64,000 nucleotides of DNA from Talinum fruticosum (Eukaryota; Streptophyta; Magnoliopsida; Caryophyllales; Talinaceae): NCBI GenBank assembly GCA_021018815.1, contig JAITYX010000041.1:62001-126000 (forward strand), in the 5' to 3' direction. Shown one piece after another: positions 46,862-58,380 of this stretch. Position 1 is the stretch's first letter; each line of letters opens with the position of its first letter. The notes beneath the pieces are model-generated. The model saw only the letters and a list, made by a program, of their open reading frames with translations. It was not told the DNA's origin and made no database searches. The translations under genes and the position numbers were made by a program.

Positions 46862-47111
46862 CTAATGTTGCTGAGAATCTCATGCCTAAGTCTCGTGAAG
46901 AAGATGTTAATGAGTGTTTAAAGAATTTGGTGGTGGCTCTCCAGAAAGCTAAGGCAGAGACAGCCAAGAGGAGAAAAGCAGAGGAAGAGGAAAAGAGAGA
47001 AATAGAGTGTAAGAAGTCTAATGAGATAAGGGAAGTAAGGGATAGCGGCCAAGTTTAAGATTAATGACAATAAGTAGTATTACAGATGTAATAGTAGAGT
47101 TAGGGTTCTGC
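46862..47111 (+). pseudogene. AAA-ATPase (ASD/BCS1-like) C-terminus, unit 1
   Basis: Immediately after the LINE A tail, an open frame to 47058 reads NVAENLMPKSREEDVNECLK, then NLVVALQKAKAETAKRR and a Lys/Glu-rich tail, ending in TAA. This matches the C-terminal end of plant AAA-ATPase ASD/BCS1-like mitochondrial proteins (VTPADVAENLMPKS...EEDAE.CL..LI.AL..AK motif). Its 5' part lies at 18069-18113 on the other side of the LINE. Only the end of the last exon is present, with no Walker motifs, so it is a captured gene fragment and not a working ATPase. Confidence 0.78.
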
Positions 47112-47757
47112 CTTAAGAAAATCATGAAAATTCAAAATCATAATTATATGTTTTTTCCTCATAATAAATAGTAAACGTTCTTATTGAGTGCAACTATAGA
47201 TCATCAAAAGTTTTACACAAACTTCCTCCCGTTTCCTCCCTTCCTTATCTCTAAGTCCCTTTTACTTTAATTTCTTGAATATAGTCAACATTTAAAGATA
47301 TTAGGATTTTTATTTTAATAAATTTTCCCTCCTTTTGAGAGTTTGGGTTTTAAGGTCTACAATTCCTATGTAGTTGCTCTTAGTTAAAGTTGAACATTGT
47401 AAAAATAAAGGTGGGTAGTAAACGGATATACATTGGGTCAAGCATGTTGGTCTATTTATTTGGTGTATGTTGTTTATTAAGACTAAATGTGGTAATAGGT
47501 AACTAAATGTACTAGTAGGTTATATTCAAATCAATATTTAGTTTATATATGCCAAGGGCATGTTCACTTTGGGTATTATAATTAGTTGTTATACTTGTTA
47601 TAAGTTGTTACGATAATTGTTATAATTGTTATGAGCTATCATGAGCTTTTACACCTATTATGAGTTATTACAATTATCTATTATAACTGTTACAAGTTGT
47701 TATGAGTTGTTACAAATTGTTATGAAATTTTCAAGATACCATTAGCAATATTATTTA

Positions 47758-48630
47758 TCTTGGCAAGGATACCCCAAAAAAGAAAATGGAAGATAATAGG
47801 TTCAAATTACACCCTAGCGACAAAGGTATTGGTTTAAATCACCTAATTTTTGTTAATGATATGCTATTATTATGTAAGGTTGACCTTCCTTTAGTAACAT
47901 GTCTTATGGAGGCTCTTGTTGAGTTTGCTGAGGTATCTGGATTGGAGGCTAACATCTAAAAATCCTAAATTTTCCTGGCAAGGGTAGAGGCTAATACAGA
48001 TAGAGAGATTTTAGAGTAAACTGGTTTTTCTAAATTCATTTTACCAATGAGATATTTGGGAGTTCCCCTAAAGCCAACCAAGCTGAACTTTGATGACTGC
48101 CAGCGACCAGCAGCTAAAACTACTGCAAACGTAAGATGTTGGGGCTCAAAGAAACTAAGCTATGCAGGAAGACTACAGTTAATAAACTTTGTATACTACA
48201 TATGCATATGTTTCAAAGTTCAATATTCGTACTTCAGATGTTGTTATTAAGAAAGTTGAGAAGATTTGTAGAAGTTATTTATGGTGTGATGAAGAAGGGA
48301 AAAGAAAATACATATTTGTTGCTTGGGAGGATGTCTACAACCCCAAACATATATGGGTGCTTTGGAATCGAGAACAATGGAGATTGGAATAAAACATTAG
48401 TTGCTAAGCATTTCTAATATTTAACTTAATACCTTGAAACATTGTGGCTCAAATGGATACATCACACTTATATCAAAGGGGAGAATGGCAAACTATTCCA
48501 TTTAAAACTAATTCTAGTTGATACTTTAAGAAGATGATGGGCTTAAGGAATTACATCCTAACTGGGTAGAATAGCCAGGATAATAGGTGGCAAGGGGCAA
48601 GAAATGGGAAATTCCATGTACAGTCAGCAT
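47758..48630 (+). pseudogene. LINE 3' fragment in array unit 2
   Basis: Same fragment as in units 1 and 3. KMEDNRFKLHP with GIGLNHLIF is followed by LPMRYLGVPLKPTKLNFDD at 48040-48098, the conserved YLG.PL block of plant LINEs. KKLSYAGRLQLIN and an SYLWCDEEGKRK block follow. The best open piece is 67 codons (48047-48250). Stops after KS and at 48017 inactivate it. Confidence 0.8.
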
Positions 48631-49202
48631 ATACTACAAAAAGGAAATTTTATTACAAGCTTTTACTACAATTAAAATGAAAAACATATTAAAAAATGAG
48701 ATGGTGACATTTTTGTAAATAAGTGTTATTTAATTTAACCTATTACTTTGGTTTTTTAATTGAATCGCAGTAATAGGTCAATATATCCACTTGTTACTAC
48801 GATTCATCGACGTAACCGTAGTAATAGGTGCTCTATTAATACGGTTCTTTCGATGAATCGTAGTAAATTATGTCAGAAAAATACCCCCGAGCAGTCTGCT
48901 TTCCACCTTTAGTCTCTGCTCTCTACTCGCACTCTTACTCTCTACTCTCACTTTTACTCTCGCTCTCCACTTTTGCTCTCGTCTCAATTACTCTCTCCTC
49001 ACCGTCGTCGCCGCTATCGCTCACCACTCTCTGCTCGCTACTCTACTTTCGTATCTCACTGGCCAATTGTTGTTCCCTCTCACTCACTATCACCGTCGTC
49101 GCTTCCGTCAGTATGCAATTTCTCTCTCCCTCTCTTATTTTTCACTTTAATTTTATTCGTAAAATTATTTAGTTGAATGTTGACAAGTGGAAATGATATA
49201 TG

Positions 49203-49262
49203 GTTTAGAGTTTAGAGTTTAGGGTTTAGAATTTAGGGTTCAAAGTTTAGGATTTAGGATTT
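49203..49262 (+). repeat. Telomere-like (TTTAGGG variant) words, unit 2
   Basis: GTTTAGAGTTTAGGGTTTAG and related heptamers follow in a row. Counterparts are at 17955-18000 and 51679-51718. They lie in the intron-like stretch before the AAA-ATPase exon. Confidence 0.8.
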
Positions 49263-49333
49263 AAGGAAACGAAAGTTCAGCGAAATCAATTCGTAGTATA
49301 CTTTGGGGATTTAATTGCTCAGTTTGATTTGAG

Positions 49334-49570
49334 GAGATAGAGAAGCTATTAAATGAGGTTAAGATAACCCCAACTCATTTTGCTGAGACTATTATGCCTA
49401 AGTCCCATGAAGAAGATGTTGATGAGTGTTTAAAGAATTTGGTGGTGGCTCTCCAGAAAGCTAAGGCAAAGGCTGCTGGGAGGAGAACGGCAGAGGAGGA
49501 GGAAAAGAGAGAAAGAGAGTGCAAGAAGACTGAGGGGACAAGGGAAGTAAGAGATAGCCGCAAAGTTTAA
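49334..49570 (+). pseudogene. AAA-ATPase (ASD/BCS1-like) C-terminal exon, unit 2
   Basis: An uninterrupted 78-codon frame, EIEKLLNEVKITPTHFAETI, then MPKSHEEDVDECLKNLVVAL, then an Ala/Lys/Glu-rich tail, ends in TAA. It matches the last part of plant AAA-ATPase ASD/BCS1-like proteins (E.I..LL.EVK.TPA.VAE.LM). The upstream TTTGAT could be the preceding LFD of the family, separated by five extra bases. There is no start codon and no ATPase core. It is the best preserved of the three copies and shows no stop. Whether it is transcribed from the leader upstream is unknown. Confidence 0.8.
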
Positions 49571-49621
49571 GATTAATGTCAATAAGTAGTATTATAGATG
49601 TAATAGTGGAGTTAGGTTCTG

Positions 49622-52072
49622 TTTTAAGAAAATCATGAAAATTCAAAATTATAATAGTATTTTTTTTCCTTATAATAAACAGTAAAATTTCTTAATGAGT
49701 GCAACTATAGATCATCAAAAGTTTCACACAAACTTTCTTCCCTTTCCTCCCTTATCTCTAAGTCCCTTTTTTACTTTAATTTCTTTAATATAGTAAACAT
49801 TTAAAGATATTACGATTTTTATTTTAATAAATTTTCCCTCCCTAAAAGAGTTTGGGCTGCATGATCTACAATGCCTATGTAGTTGCTCTTAGTTAAAGTT
49901 GAACCTCATAAAAATAGAGGTGGGTAGTAAACAAATATACATTAGATCAAGCATGTTGGTCTATTTATTTAGTGTATGTTGTTTATTATGACTAAATGTG
50001 CTAATAGGTAACTAAATGTAGTAGTAGGTTATATTTAAATCAATATTTAGTTTGTATACGCCAAGGGTATGTTTGCTTTGGCTGTTATAATTAGTTTTTT
50101 ATGAGTTGTTACGATAATTGTTATAATTGTTATGCGTTATCATAGGCTATTATAGCTATTATGATCTATTACAATTATGTATTATAACTGTTATGAGTTG
50201 TTACAATTTGTTATGAAATTTTTAAGATACCAATAGCAATATTTATTTATCGTATATTTCACAATAACATGTATTTGATCAATAATGACTATTAAAAAAT
50301 ATAAATATTTTACTAATTGATTTAATATTTATTCGGTTATAAATTCATATATTTTAGCATATCCCCACTATTGTTTGTTCTTGGCAAGGGTACCTCAAAA
50401 CAAAATGGAGGACACTAGGTTCAAATTGCACCTACCTACAAAGGTATTGATTTCAATCACCTAATTTTTGCTAATGATATGCTATTATTCTGTAAGGTTG
50501 ACATTCCTTCAGTCACATGTCTTATAGAGGCTCTTGCTTAGTTTGCTGAGGTGTCTGGATTGGAGGCTAATATCCAAAAATCCCAAATTTTCCTAGTAGG
50601 GGTAGAGGCTAATATAGAATGAGAGATTTTGGAGTTAATTGGTTTTCCTAAATTGAATATACCAATAAGATATTTGGGAGTTCCCCTAAAGCCAAGAAAG
50701 TTGAACTTTAATCACTGCTAGCGACTAGAGGAGAAAACAAAAATACATATTTGTTGTTATTAAGAAAGTTGAAAAGATTTGTAGGAATTATTTGTGGTGT
50801 GACGAAGAGGGAAAAACAAAAATACATATTTGTTGCTTGGGAGGATGTCTACAGCCCCAAAAATATATGGGTGCTGTGGAATCAAGAACAATAGAGATTG
50901 GAATAAAATATTAGTTGCTAAGCATTTATAATATTTAACTTAACACCTTGAAACATTATGGCTCAAATGGAAGCATCGCACTTAAATCAAAGGGGAGAAT
51001 GGTAAACTATTCAATTCAAAATTGATGCTAGTTGATACTTTAAGAAGATGATGGGCTTAAGGAATTATTTCCTACCTGGGTAGAATAGCCAGGATAATTT
51101 GTGGCAAGGGGAAAGAAATGGGAAATTCCATGTATAATCGGCATATACTACAAAAATGACATTTTATTGTGGACGTTTTCCTACGATTAAAAACAAAAAC
51201 GTACTAAAAAATGAGATAGTGGCATTTTTGTAAATAAGTGTTCTTTAATTTATCCTATTACTTCGATTCTTTAATGAACCGTAATAGGTTAACATGTCCA
51301 CTTTTTACTTTGGTTCATCGAAAGAACTCTAGTATAGGTGCTCTATTAATACGGTTCTTTCGATGAACTCGACTCCGAGTAGTCTGCTTTCCACCTTCAC
51401 TCTCTACTCTCACTCTTACTCTCGCTCTCCACTCTTGCTCTCGTTTCACTTACTTTCTCCTCGCCGTCGCTGCTCTCACTCTCTACTCTCTACTCTCTAC
51501 TCTTTACTCTTTGCTCGCTGCTCTACTCTCGCCTCTTACAGGCTGGTTGTTGTTCCTTCTCGCTAACTATCACCGTCATCGCTTCCGTCGGTAGGCAACT
51601 TCTCTCTCCCTCTGTTATTGTTTACTATAATTTTATTCGCAAAATTGGCTAGTTGAATGTTAAGAATTGAAATGATATATAGTTTAGGGTTTAGGATTTA
51701 GGATTTAGGGTTTAGGGAAATGAAAATTGAGCAAAATTGATTCGTAGTATACTTTGGGGATTTAATTGCCCAGTTTGATTTAAGGAGATAGAGAAGCTAT
51801 TGAATGAGGTTAAGATAACCCCAGTTGATGTTGCTGAGAATATGATGTCTAAGTCCCATGAAGAAGATGATGATGAGCGTTTAAAGAATTTGGTGGTGGC
51901 TCTCTAGGAAGCTATAGCAAAGGCTGCGGAGAGGAGAAAGATAGAGTAGGAGGCAAAGAGAGAAGAGAATGTAAGAAGATTGAGGGACAGGGAAGTACGG
52001 GCTAGCAGCCAAGTTTAAGATTAATGTCAACAAGTAGTATTATAGATTTAATAGCAGAGCTAGGTTTCGTTT
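49622..52072 (+). repeat. Tandem-array unit 3 (complete, 2451 bp)
   Basis: Same order as unit 2: leader with a TTATNA tract (50080-50220), LINE fragment (50388-51140), CACTA-like part (51146-51370), CT-rich leader (51380-51590), telomere-like words (51679-51718), AAA-ATPase exon. The homology ends near 52072 with GAGCTAGGTTTCGTTT. A local duplication of a GGAGAAAAACAAAAATACATATTTG-like segment occurs near 50727-50830. Confidence 0.9.
51785..52020 (+). pseudogene. AAA-ATPase (ASD/BCS1-like) C-terminal exon, unit 3
   Basis: EIEKLLNEVKITPVDVAENM with MSKSHEEDDDERLKNLVVAL, then a TAG stop at 51904-51906 in place of the Gln codon of the other copies, and a frameshifted tail. It keeps the family-like TPVDVAEN text best among the units. 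A second TAG lies at 51946-51948. Non-functional. Confidence 0.78.
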
Positions 52073-52639
52073 AAATTTTAAGATTAAGCTTCTTAGAACC
52101 ATGTCGTGAGATTATGAATGTTAATTTATGAGGCGTTACTTTTTAGTTGCTTCTTGATGTTTCAATGTTGGAATATGATGATGGAAAAAAAGAAAAAAAA
52201 AGGTACTTTGAAGTTAATCGAGTAAAACTTGGTTGATAAGTTACCACTAATTTTCATTCTAAAAATCAAGAAAAATCACTATATTAATGTGATTCTTTCA
52301 AGCATAAAATTAATGATAGGTAATTGTTTTCTTTTATTTTGTTGAGCTAAATCTTTATTATTATACATATTTTTTATTTATGTACTTATTTTTCATTTTG
52401 CTTTCATTAGGTTGCACGTAAATTCATTTACAAATAAAAATGGATACTTAATGTGCAAAGATGTATTGTTATTGGTGCACATTATGTAATGATGGGTGTA
52501 TCTTGCGAGTTATATTGTGTTATATTGATTATGAGGATAATAACCTCACTAACTTAGTGATTTATGCAGTATAAAATAGATCGTTCCAAAGTTACAAAGA
52601 AGACGAGGGGACGAACAACGATGACCAACGAGAAGTTGG
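52073..52639. other. Unassigned, right of the array
   Basis: AT-rich, no ORF. It could be the 3'UTR or flank of the captured gene's source, or ordinary intergenic DNA. Confidence 0.5.
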
Positions 52640-54130
52640 CGCATAGCAGAGATGATCCAACTCTCCTTACCCGGGTCCAATTCGATGAGTATAGACACTA
52701 AAAACATCTCGTCGCTTTTTTATTTATTTGTTTTTTTGGCCCAGTGATGAAATCCCAGTCCTGTTTGAGATCCCGGATTGTGATCGAGTCCGATAGGCGC
52801 TTCGAAGCCAATAAATGAAAAAAACACTCATTAGCACCACAAAAATCGGCTTTTTGCATAGGCCGACCCACAAACCCATTTTTTCAGCCAAAACAAGCCT
52901 GGCTCAAGCTCCCAACCAGGAAACTCAAACCCACACCAAAAGTAAAAACATGTCAAAAATAAAAAGTTTTAAAAAATGGAAAGTCATAAAATCGGGGTCG
53001 GTTTCCTCCGGATCGCGCAAAACCGCAACGTTTCTCTTTACACTCAGTGACCAATCGAGGCACACAACCCGAGATGTCCGTACGACGTCGTGTGAAGACC
53101 AATGCTGTATTTTTAACCTGAATTACAAAAATGTAGCATTTTGTCCGTAGAAGCCAATCATCTTACAAAACTCGAGACATCTATACAAATACGTCAAGAA
53201 ACCAGCGCCGCGTTTCTTAGGATCCTCCGAACCCGACGGATTTTCTCCCATTGAATCCCATTATCCACACCGGCAAATCTGGACCCGATTCAGCTCATTT
53301 CCGTGGCCGAAGCATTTTTCGGGTTAATTTTATGACTTAAAAAATTTTTATAGATAGGGGCTAATCCCCTCATTTTTGGATGCTTTACATTTTTAGTTAG
53401 TCAAGCCCCTAGCTGAAAATACTCACTACTTTCTACCACACTCTGCTCCCTCCATCTTGTCATACCATCACACATTTCCTTACTTCTTATACTCCACAAA
53501 TATCCTACTTTCGTCCTCCTTTTGATCTCGCTACCCCGTCGTTACTGCTGTCGGATTCATTTCGTGATCCAAGTTCAGTAGGTGGGACAATCCGAGGGCA
53601 CCATATTCGCTTTCAAATTCGTTCTTAAGGTTTTATTTATTTATTTTACTACTTTTTGTATTGTGGATCAAAGATATAATCATTTTTAAATCGTCCCCGC
53701 CCGCTGTAACGTTAAATTTCTTGCTTTCTTTTTCCCTTTTCTTGACTACTTTCCTATTTGTTTATTTATCGCTTTCTTAGCATGCTTTGATTGATTTAAT
53801 TTCTGCACTTCATATGTTATATACTTGATTGGTAAATATATATTTTTAACTCACAACTTAAATTTGTAGAGGTCGCTCGTTAACAAGCGGAATGAAGAGT
53901 TTATCTCTTCATTTCGTACCTTCACCCCGAACACCGGATTCTCTATTTTGGACCGATGGAGTCTTTTTTAAAACCTCTTTCAGGCTTAGTTTTTCCATAC
54001 TAAGATTGGAGGAGTCCTTTTTTTTTACTTTCCAAAATTGTCTAGTGATTCTTTGCTTTTCTGTTTTATTTCTTTCTATTTGCTTCTCGACATTTCAAGA
54101 TAAAAATAGCTAAATTTGGATTTCATTTTG
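52640..54130 (+). repeat. LTR-like segment, family X, plus orientation
   Basis: It aligns with the reverse complement of 62237-63990 in several blocks: GGCCCAGTGATGAAATCCCA, then AGGTGGGACAATCCGAGGGC, then TATTGTGGATCAAAGATAT, and AGTTTTTCCATACTAAGATT. The blocks occur in the same order and roughly the same spacing. No coding domain is present. The blocks resemble the U3/R/U5 of a large gypsy-type LTR or a LARD/TRIM, but no TG/CA ends could be fixed. Confidence 0.55.
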
Positions 54131-55250
54131 ATAGCCGAGGACTTAGGGATGTAACTAATTTCTCAGTCTTAGTCCTATACCCAGTGTTGGTTTCCAGTTG
54201 GTGCTGGGTAATGTCGCCGCTACCCAAAGGTCAGGGTCAACTCTCGGCCCGACCAGATCTACCTGTTTGGCCCGAGAGCTTTGTCGTAATATGTAATCTA
54301 AATTTTCTTGTTTTTCTAACCTCAAAATAACATCCCGAGATTTCTCTAAAATCAATTTCTAAAATAAAAATGATTAATAAAAATCACCAATCCCCAATCA
54401 CCGTTTTCATTCAAACTATTTAATCAGATTCTAAAAATAAATAACATTAATAACAGGCACACCCCACTTTCCAAATGCACTTACAAAACTTAATCTCCAA
54501 AAAGAATCTTAAAAAATAAGAGAGTCAACATTCATGGGAAACTCGGTCCCGCTCGCTTCCCTAGGGGGATGGGTCGTGGTTCTTAAAACGAGCACCATAA
54601 CTCGGTAGGTGAGCGTGCATCTCACTTCATGAGCTATGTTGGTGTGGAACCCGCACACTCGTGAACATCAACTACCCTCATTGGAGCAAAGTCCCGAGAA
54701 TCGGTGAAGGGAAACCTTTGGAATGACATATAGGTAAATGCATTACATTTCAACTTAGAATTGCAATTTAGTGTAAATGGTTAATACTAATGCATGTCGT
54801 TCTTGTGTTTCGAAAACATTTAACTTGGACGTGAACGAATTAGATCTTCGTTGGTGACACAGAAGACCCTCATGTCGGCGGTAGAGAAATTTAGAAACTT
54901 CAAGTCTCACATTCCCACTGTTTGGGTCTACAAGACAAGAGAGATCAAGGAAGGAGGTAGACCATGAGAGGTCCAAAACTTCATAAGCAAGGCGTATTAG
55001 AAGAAGTTTGAAGCATATGTCTCCACTCCAGAATACAAGATAATTTAACATTTATTTTATTTTTCTTATAAATCTTATTTATGGATATTTCTTTAGATTT
55101 AATTTCTTTAGAATTTATTTAGAATTTAAAATTTGTGGTCTTATTTACGGATATTTTGTTGTCTTAATTACTTGTGCAAGCACGAGATGAAGCCAACTGG
55201 AAGGGGATTAAGAGCAATGCATATCCCCATACGATGTCCCGTGTGGAATA
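54131..55250. other. Unassigned, between LTR-like segment and gypsy element
   Basis: A GC-richer patch (54200-54280, GGCCCGACCAGATC; 54540-54700) in AT-rich DNA. A 98-codon minus-strand ORF (54755-55051) shows no family pattern. It may belong to the LTR-like element at 52640. Confidence 0.5.
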
Positions 55251-56679
55251 TGTTAAACCTCGTATTTATCATTGTTTAAGGCATGATTTCACCCAATTCA
55301 GTGATGATTTTGATAATATTTGTTTGGTTTTGGGTTAGATTATGCTTATTTTCCCTTTATCATCACCTAAGTTCCTAAGTCTCTCAATTATAGGTTTTTG
55401 GGCTTAAATGAGGGAGATTCGAGGTGAATTTGATGAAAAGCGATAAAGAGGAAAGTTCGAGCCTAAAAGGAGACAAGAAAAAGTCCTAGAACTCATCAAG
55501 TTAAGTTACACAATCGTGTAGATCATCGAGCGAAGGGATCGAAGTCAAAGAAGGCCGCACGACCTCCCATGCATATCCTGCACGACCGTGAGTGAAGTTA
55601 TGCAAAGTTGAAGTCGTGCACGGCCTATCGTGCAAAAGCTGCACGACTCATACAAAAGAGGCAAAACTTTAGGCATTTCGCACGGCAGGCGTGCAAGAAC
55701 CGCTCAGCCGTGCGAAATTGCAGCTAGAAACCCGCACGTGCCGTGCGACTCACTTGTTTTTACGACTTAACAGTTTTCTAATTGTAATTTTGAGATATCT
55801 TTTTCATTATTCTGAGTTTTAGTTGGGGTTTTTCTATTAGAGAGCTTTGAGAGGAAACTTAAGAACTTAAAAAATTGTTGTCTACTTAAAGATCATTTAC
55901 AATTGAATAGCATCAAATTTTTATTCAATAATCGTAATTTCTTATTTTGACTTTTTCCTCGCAATTTCTTTTCGTCTCTTCATGGCTATTTTGTTTACAT
56001 CTTATGAGTTGTTTAGTATCATGTTTAGGGGCTAATTTCTCTACTTAGGTTGGGATTGATCCCTATTATGCCTTGATAATCATGAATGAAATACCAATTG
56101 GATTGTTCTATGCTTTTTAGGTTAGAATTCACTTCGCTCATCATTTTTTTATGAATGCCTCGAAAGAGGAATAATCCGCTTTTATTTAGGTTTTTGTCAT
56201 CATTGAAACACGGAAATGTCATGTTGTGAGTGATTAAAACTTTAATATGAAAATAATTAAGGTTTTAATTTGGGGTTGTGAGATGCATTCGTTGTGATTT
56301 TGTTCTTCATTAATCCCATGAAAATAAACGATTAGATTGAGCAAGATTAGTCTATGACCTTCAAAAATAGGCGCAGACAGAGTTTAATTGGTGTCTCCCC
56401 TTTCTAAGCTACTAACATAGGCAAATCTCAAGCGGTATTCGTTTTTATTTCGGGCATAATAGTGTGATTAATCCCAATCTAAGGCTTTTTATCCATTGAT
56501 TTCTCGTATCTTTTCATAATTAATTGAATCCGAAACCAAATCATTGCCGAACTAAGTTTCACCTACATTAGAGTTTTTAGGTGGATTTTAGTACTCGAAA
56601 GCAAGTTTCTCGAGGACACGTCCCTTACTTGTCGGTTTTTAGCTATAGGTACATTTGCGCTTGTGGTATTTTCCCAACA
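55251..56679 (+). repeat. 5' LTR of Athila-like element
   Basis: TGTTAAACCTCG to TTTTCCCAACA, 1429 bp. Contains a cluster of GCACGAC/CGTGCG words (55550-55750). Confidence 0.75.
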
Positions 56680-56685
56680 AGTTTT

Positions 56686-56707
56686 CTCAGCGCCGTTGTA
56701 GGGGAAC
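56686..56707 (+). promoter_or_regulatory. Primer-binding site of Athila-like element
   Basis: CAGCGCCGTTGTAGGGGAAC follows AGTTTTCT after the LTR. It matches the Athila-type PBS TGGCGCCGTTGCCGGGGA with few changes. Confidence 0.85.
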
Positions 56708-56959
56708 TCTGTTCTTTTTAGTGCAAAATTTTCTTTAAGACTTGAAACTAGGTATTTTGTTCTTATTCCAAGCACCAATCTTTTCTTGATTTCCGCTTGA
56801 ACCCGTTTACGCTTGGTATAGTTCTTGTTTTTGCATGTGTAGGAAGAATCGACGAGGAAAAGAAATTATCTTGTTTGACCTTGAAATCAAAGCAACAGCG
56901 AAGAGCAATCAGCACAGCTACAAGAAGGTAGAGAAGAGAGGAAAGGATTGCAAAACAAA

Positions 56960-58380
56960 GACCACAATAGAGACCGCTTGGGAACTATGCCATCCCTAGT
57001 GCGTCCGGAGCAATATCGGCCATCGTTGGGCCGAATGCGGCTGTTGAGGACTTTGAGATAAAGATGTCGCTTATTCACTTTGTGCGGAAAGATGCGTTTG
57101 GAGGGCTTCCTAGTGAAAATTCTATCCAACACATCAATTCCTCTATGGAGAAGTATGGGACCGTGAAGATTAAGAACTTCACCGACAAAGCCCTCCGTCT
57201 AAAGCTCTTTCCTTTCTCTCTAAAGGATAGAACTAAGGATTGGCTATTGAATGAGGATCCTAACAAGTACACCACTTGGGAAGCTTTGTTAAAGGTGTTC
57301 ATGGCAAGGTTTTTTCCCCAAGCAAGACCGCCAAGCCGAGGAATGCCATATCCACCTTTTGCTTGGAGGATGGAGAGTCACTCTATGAGGCTTGGGAGTG
57401 CTACAAGGATCTCTAAAAAAGTGTCCCCACTATAGTATTCCAGAATGGATGCTCCTATAAATCTTCTACAATGGGTTAGCTCCCCAAATTCGGATTTCTA
57501 TAGATGCAGCTATAGGAGGTGCTCCTATGGCTAAGGGGGAAGGTGAAGCCAAGGCCCTCATTGAGAATATGGCGGCCAACAGTTATCATTGGGGTAATGA
57601 GACGTCGGTTCAAAAGAAAGGAGGCATGCATAAAATTGATTATATAGCTCTCCTAGCTAGCATGGTTAGGAAGAAGCTAGAGCGCGTAATCTGCAGTATC
57701 AACCTCTAGTGGTTCCTCCAGACGTTACAAATAAGGGCCACATAATTTGTGAGATATGTGGAGTGTAAGGGCATGTGGCTCGCTGAGTGCCAAATGGATT
57801 TCCAAACTGTTGAACAAGGCAATGCTCTACAGAACTTCAATTCTAGACCACAAAACAACCCATACTCCCAAACCTACAACCTTGGATGGAAGAATCACCC
57901 CAATTTCTCCAACAAAAATAACAATCCGTTGCCACCTAGTTTTCAGCCAAAGGCCCCCTTCACCCACCACCTCAACTCACAGACTTAGAAGTCAAATTTA
58001 GAAAGCTTCATTCGGACACAGTCTAGAACAAATGAGACTTTAGGTGAATTGATCAAGCAATTAATTGACTTGTAAGTTTAAGGGCATGTCTACCCGCGAG
58101 AAGATCCTTAAGACCCGGATCTCTCAAATAGCCCAACAAGTGAGCCATCTTTCTAGACCTCAAGGGCATTTTCCAGGCTAGCCAGGGATTAATCCAAAAG
58201 GGCATGTCAATGCTATTACTGTGAGGAGTAGGAAGGAGTTAGAGGGTCCCTAGATGGTTACCAAGGAATGGGAGGATGTGGCTGCTGAAGAAGGGGAGAA
58301 ATAGGGAGATGTTCAAGCTAAAATTCAGGGTGTTAAGGATGAGACTGAAAGTTCAAAGGGTAAAGCTCAAAGTGAAGTTG
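56960..58380 (+). pseudogene. gag of Athila-like element
   Basis: The frame through 57064-57310 reads GNYAIPSASGA, AVEDFEIKMSLIHFVRKDAFGG, then KNFTDKALRLKLFPFSLKDR, WLLNEDPNKYTTWEALLKVF and MARFFPQA. It then shifts at 57325, with TAKPRNAISTFCLEDGESLY in the next frame and an ISIDAA-type block further on. ALIENMAANSYHWGNE is at 57548-57600. The zinc knuckle near 57750-57790 reads CEICGV-stop-GHVAR with the last Cys displaced. This gag packages element RNA in related elements. Three or more frameshifts are visible. Confidence 0.83.

Larger units (their letters stand above)
47112..49621 (+). repeat. Tandem-array unit 2 (complete, 2510 bp)
   Basis: Starts CCTTAAGAAAATCATG straight after the end of unit 1 and ends GGAGTTAGGTTCTGT straight before unit 3. 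It contains in order the AT-rich leader, short TTATNA words (47570-47740), LINE 3' fragment (47758-48630), CACTA-like terminus and hairpin words (48634-48875), CT-rich leader (48895-49110), telomere-like words (49203-49262) and the AAA-ATPase exon. Confidence 0.92.

Noticed and set aside
48870..49176. Ser/Leu-rich ORFs in the CT-rich leader of unit 2 (similar at 51363-51566)
   Set aside because: Compositional effect of the CT-rich leader; not conserved as protein between units.
52815..53150. 111-codon ORF
   Set aside because: Inside an LTR-like segment whose counterpart at 62237-63990 does not keep the frame; no family pattern.
54755..55051. 98-codon minus-strand ORF
   Set aside because: No recognisable domain, no conserved counterpart in the window; not supported as a gene.
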